This document shows, piece after piece, positions 6,345 through 6,638 of a DNA stretch of 6,638 bases. The notes under the pieces are model-generated. The model was not told the origin of the DNA. It saw nothing but the letters and a program-made list of their open reading frames with translations, and did not search any database. The translations under genes were made by a program, and so were the position numbers. Position 1 is the stretch's first letter, and every line of letters begins with the position of its first letter. The stretch spans positions 1-6,638 of the forward strand of contig CAZJFS010000215.1 of the NCBI GenBank assembly GCA_964545075.1, given 5' to 3'. The stretch is from DAOPXV01 sp035352535 (GTDB lineage: Bacteria; Muiribacteriota; UBA9980).

Positions 6345-6638
6345 ATGGTAACTAAAAAAAATGATATCGCAAATCAGTGGCCTGCCCGCTTTACGTTCGC
6401 AAATCTGCTTGGAAGGTCTCACGCCATTCAGAACGCTATCAGGATATCGAAAGTCGCGGCTAAATCGTCCGCGGCGGCGCTCATTCTCGGAGAAAGCGGA
6501 GTGGGCAAGGAATTGTTCGCGCAATCCATTCATAATGCCTCCAGGCGTGCCGACATGCCGTTCGTTTCGATAAATTGCGGGGCGATCCCGCGTGAACTTA
6601 TCGAAGCTGAACTTTTTGGCTATGTTCCAAACGCTTTT
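6345..6638 (+). CDS. Sigma-54-dependent transcriptional activator, AAA+ domain (3' partial)
   Basis: The first 98 residues are visible and the gene runs off the window. They match the start of the sigma-54 interaction (AAA+) domain: FTFANLLGRS (16-25), Walker A GESGVGK (49-55) followed by ELFAQSIH, the PFVSINCGAI segment (72-81), and IEAELFGY (86-93) leading into loop 1. Such proteins hydrolyse ATP to open promoters bound by RNA polymerase with sigma-54. The residues at the GAFTGA loop are NAF (96-98) before the window ends, so its first Gly is Asn96. The ATPase domain begins only about 20 residues after Met1, so there is no N-terminal receiver, PAS or GAF domain, as in PspF-like activators; control would have to come from a partner protein or from expression. 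A good ribosome site supports this start. The target genes are unknown, and a C-terminal DNA-binding helix-turn-helix is expected beyond the window. Confidence 0.93.
   Translation, partial: MVTKKNDIANQWPARFTFANLLGRSHAIQNAIRISKVAAKSSAAALILGESGVGKELFAQSIHNASRRADMPFVSINCGAIPRELIEAELFGYVPNAF

Noticed and set aside
6361..6573. 70-codon + strand frame overlapping the sigma-54 activator
   Set aside because: It is a frame shadow: the overlapping frame from 6345 carries the Walker A motif and the conserved AAA+ segments.

Overview
This is a bacterial chromosomal window with all recognisable genes on the + strand. It shows no phage, insertion sequence, CRISPR or plasmid hallmarks. None of the four tRNA genes encodes its 3' CCA, which argues against enterobacteria and similar lineages where CCA is usually encoded. 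Base composition is moderate, with AT-rich intergenic DNA. The giant TPR protein, the sigma-54 activator and the secreted protein of unknown function would suit a Gram-negative-type, environmental or uncultivated lineage, but nothing here fixes the phylum.

Positions 2-5547 look like one operon with 26 and 21 base gaps. First is a very long tetratricopeptide-type helical repeat protein (up to 1222 aa visible, possibly incomplete at its N-terminus). Second is a 471 aa protein with a clear Sec signal peptide, of unknown function and perhaps of DUF3352 type. Third is a 137 aa DsrE-fold protein resembling the C-terminal domain of YedF, a sulfurtransferase-like protein linked to selenium metabolism; it starts at TTG. 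No shared pathway can be read from the sequence. A scaffold plus an exported partner is the simplest idea for the first two.

Positions 5548-5770 are AT-rich and end in a perfect consensus sigma-70 promoter (TTGACA, 17 bases, TATAAT). It drives a tRNA cluster: Val(TAC), Asp(GTC), Phe(GAA), Cys(GCA). Three are canonical. The tRNA-Asp departs from nearly universal positions in both the D-loop and the T-loop. The altered T-loop also creates a second partner for the 3' acceptor strand, giving a 6 bp hairpin followed directly by six T residues, which looks like a built-in terminator or attenuator. This is the most interesting signal in the window.

Positions 6143-6344 are non-coding and contain three copies of TTCCG in alternating orientation, a possible operator. 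From 6345 to the window edge runs the start of a sigma-54-dependent activator (AAA+ domain) that begins almost directly with the ATPase domain and has no N-terminal sensor domain.

I did not find convincing evidence of a wholly new multi-gene system. The unusual tRNA-Asp is the best lead.
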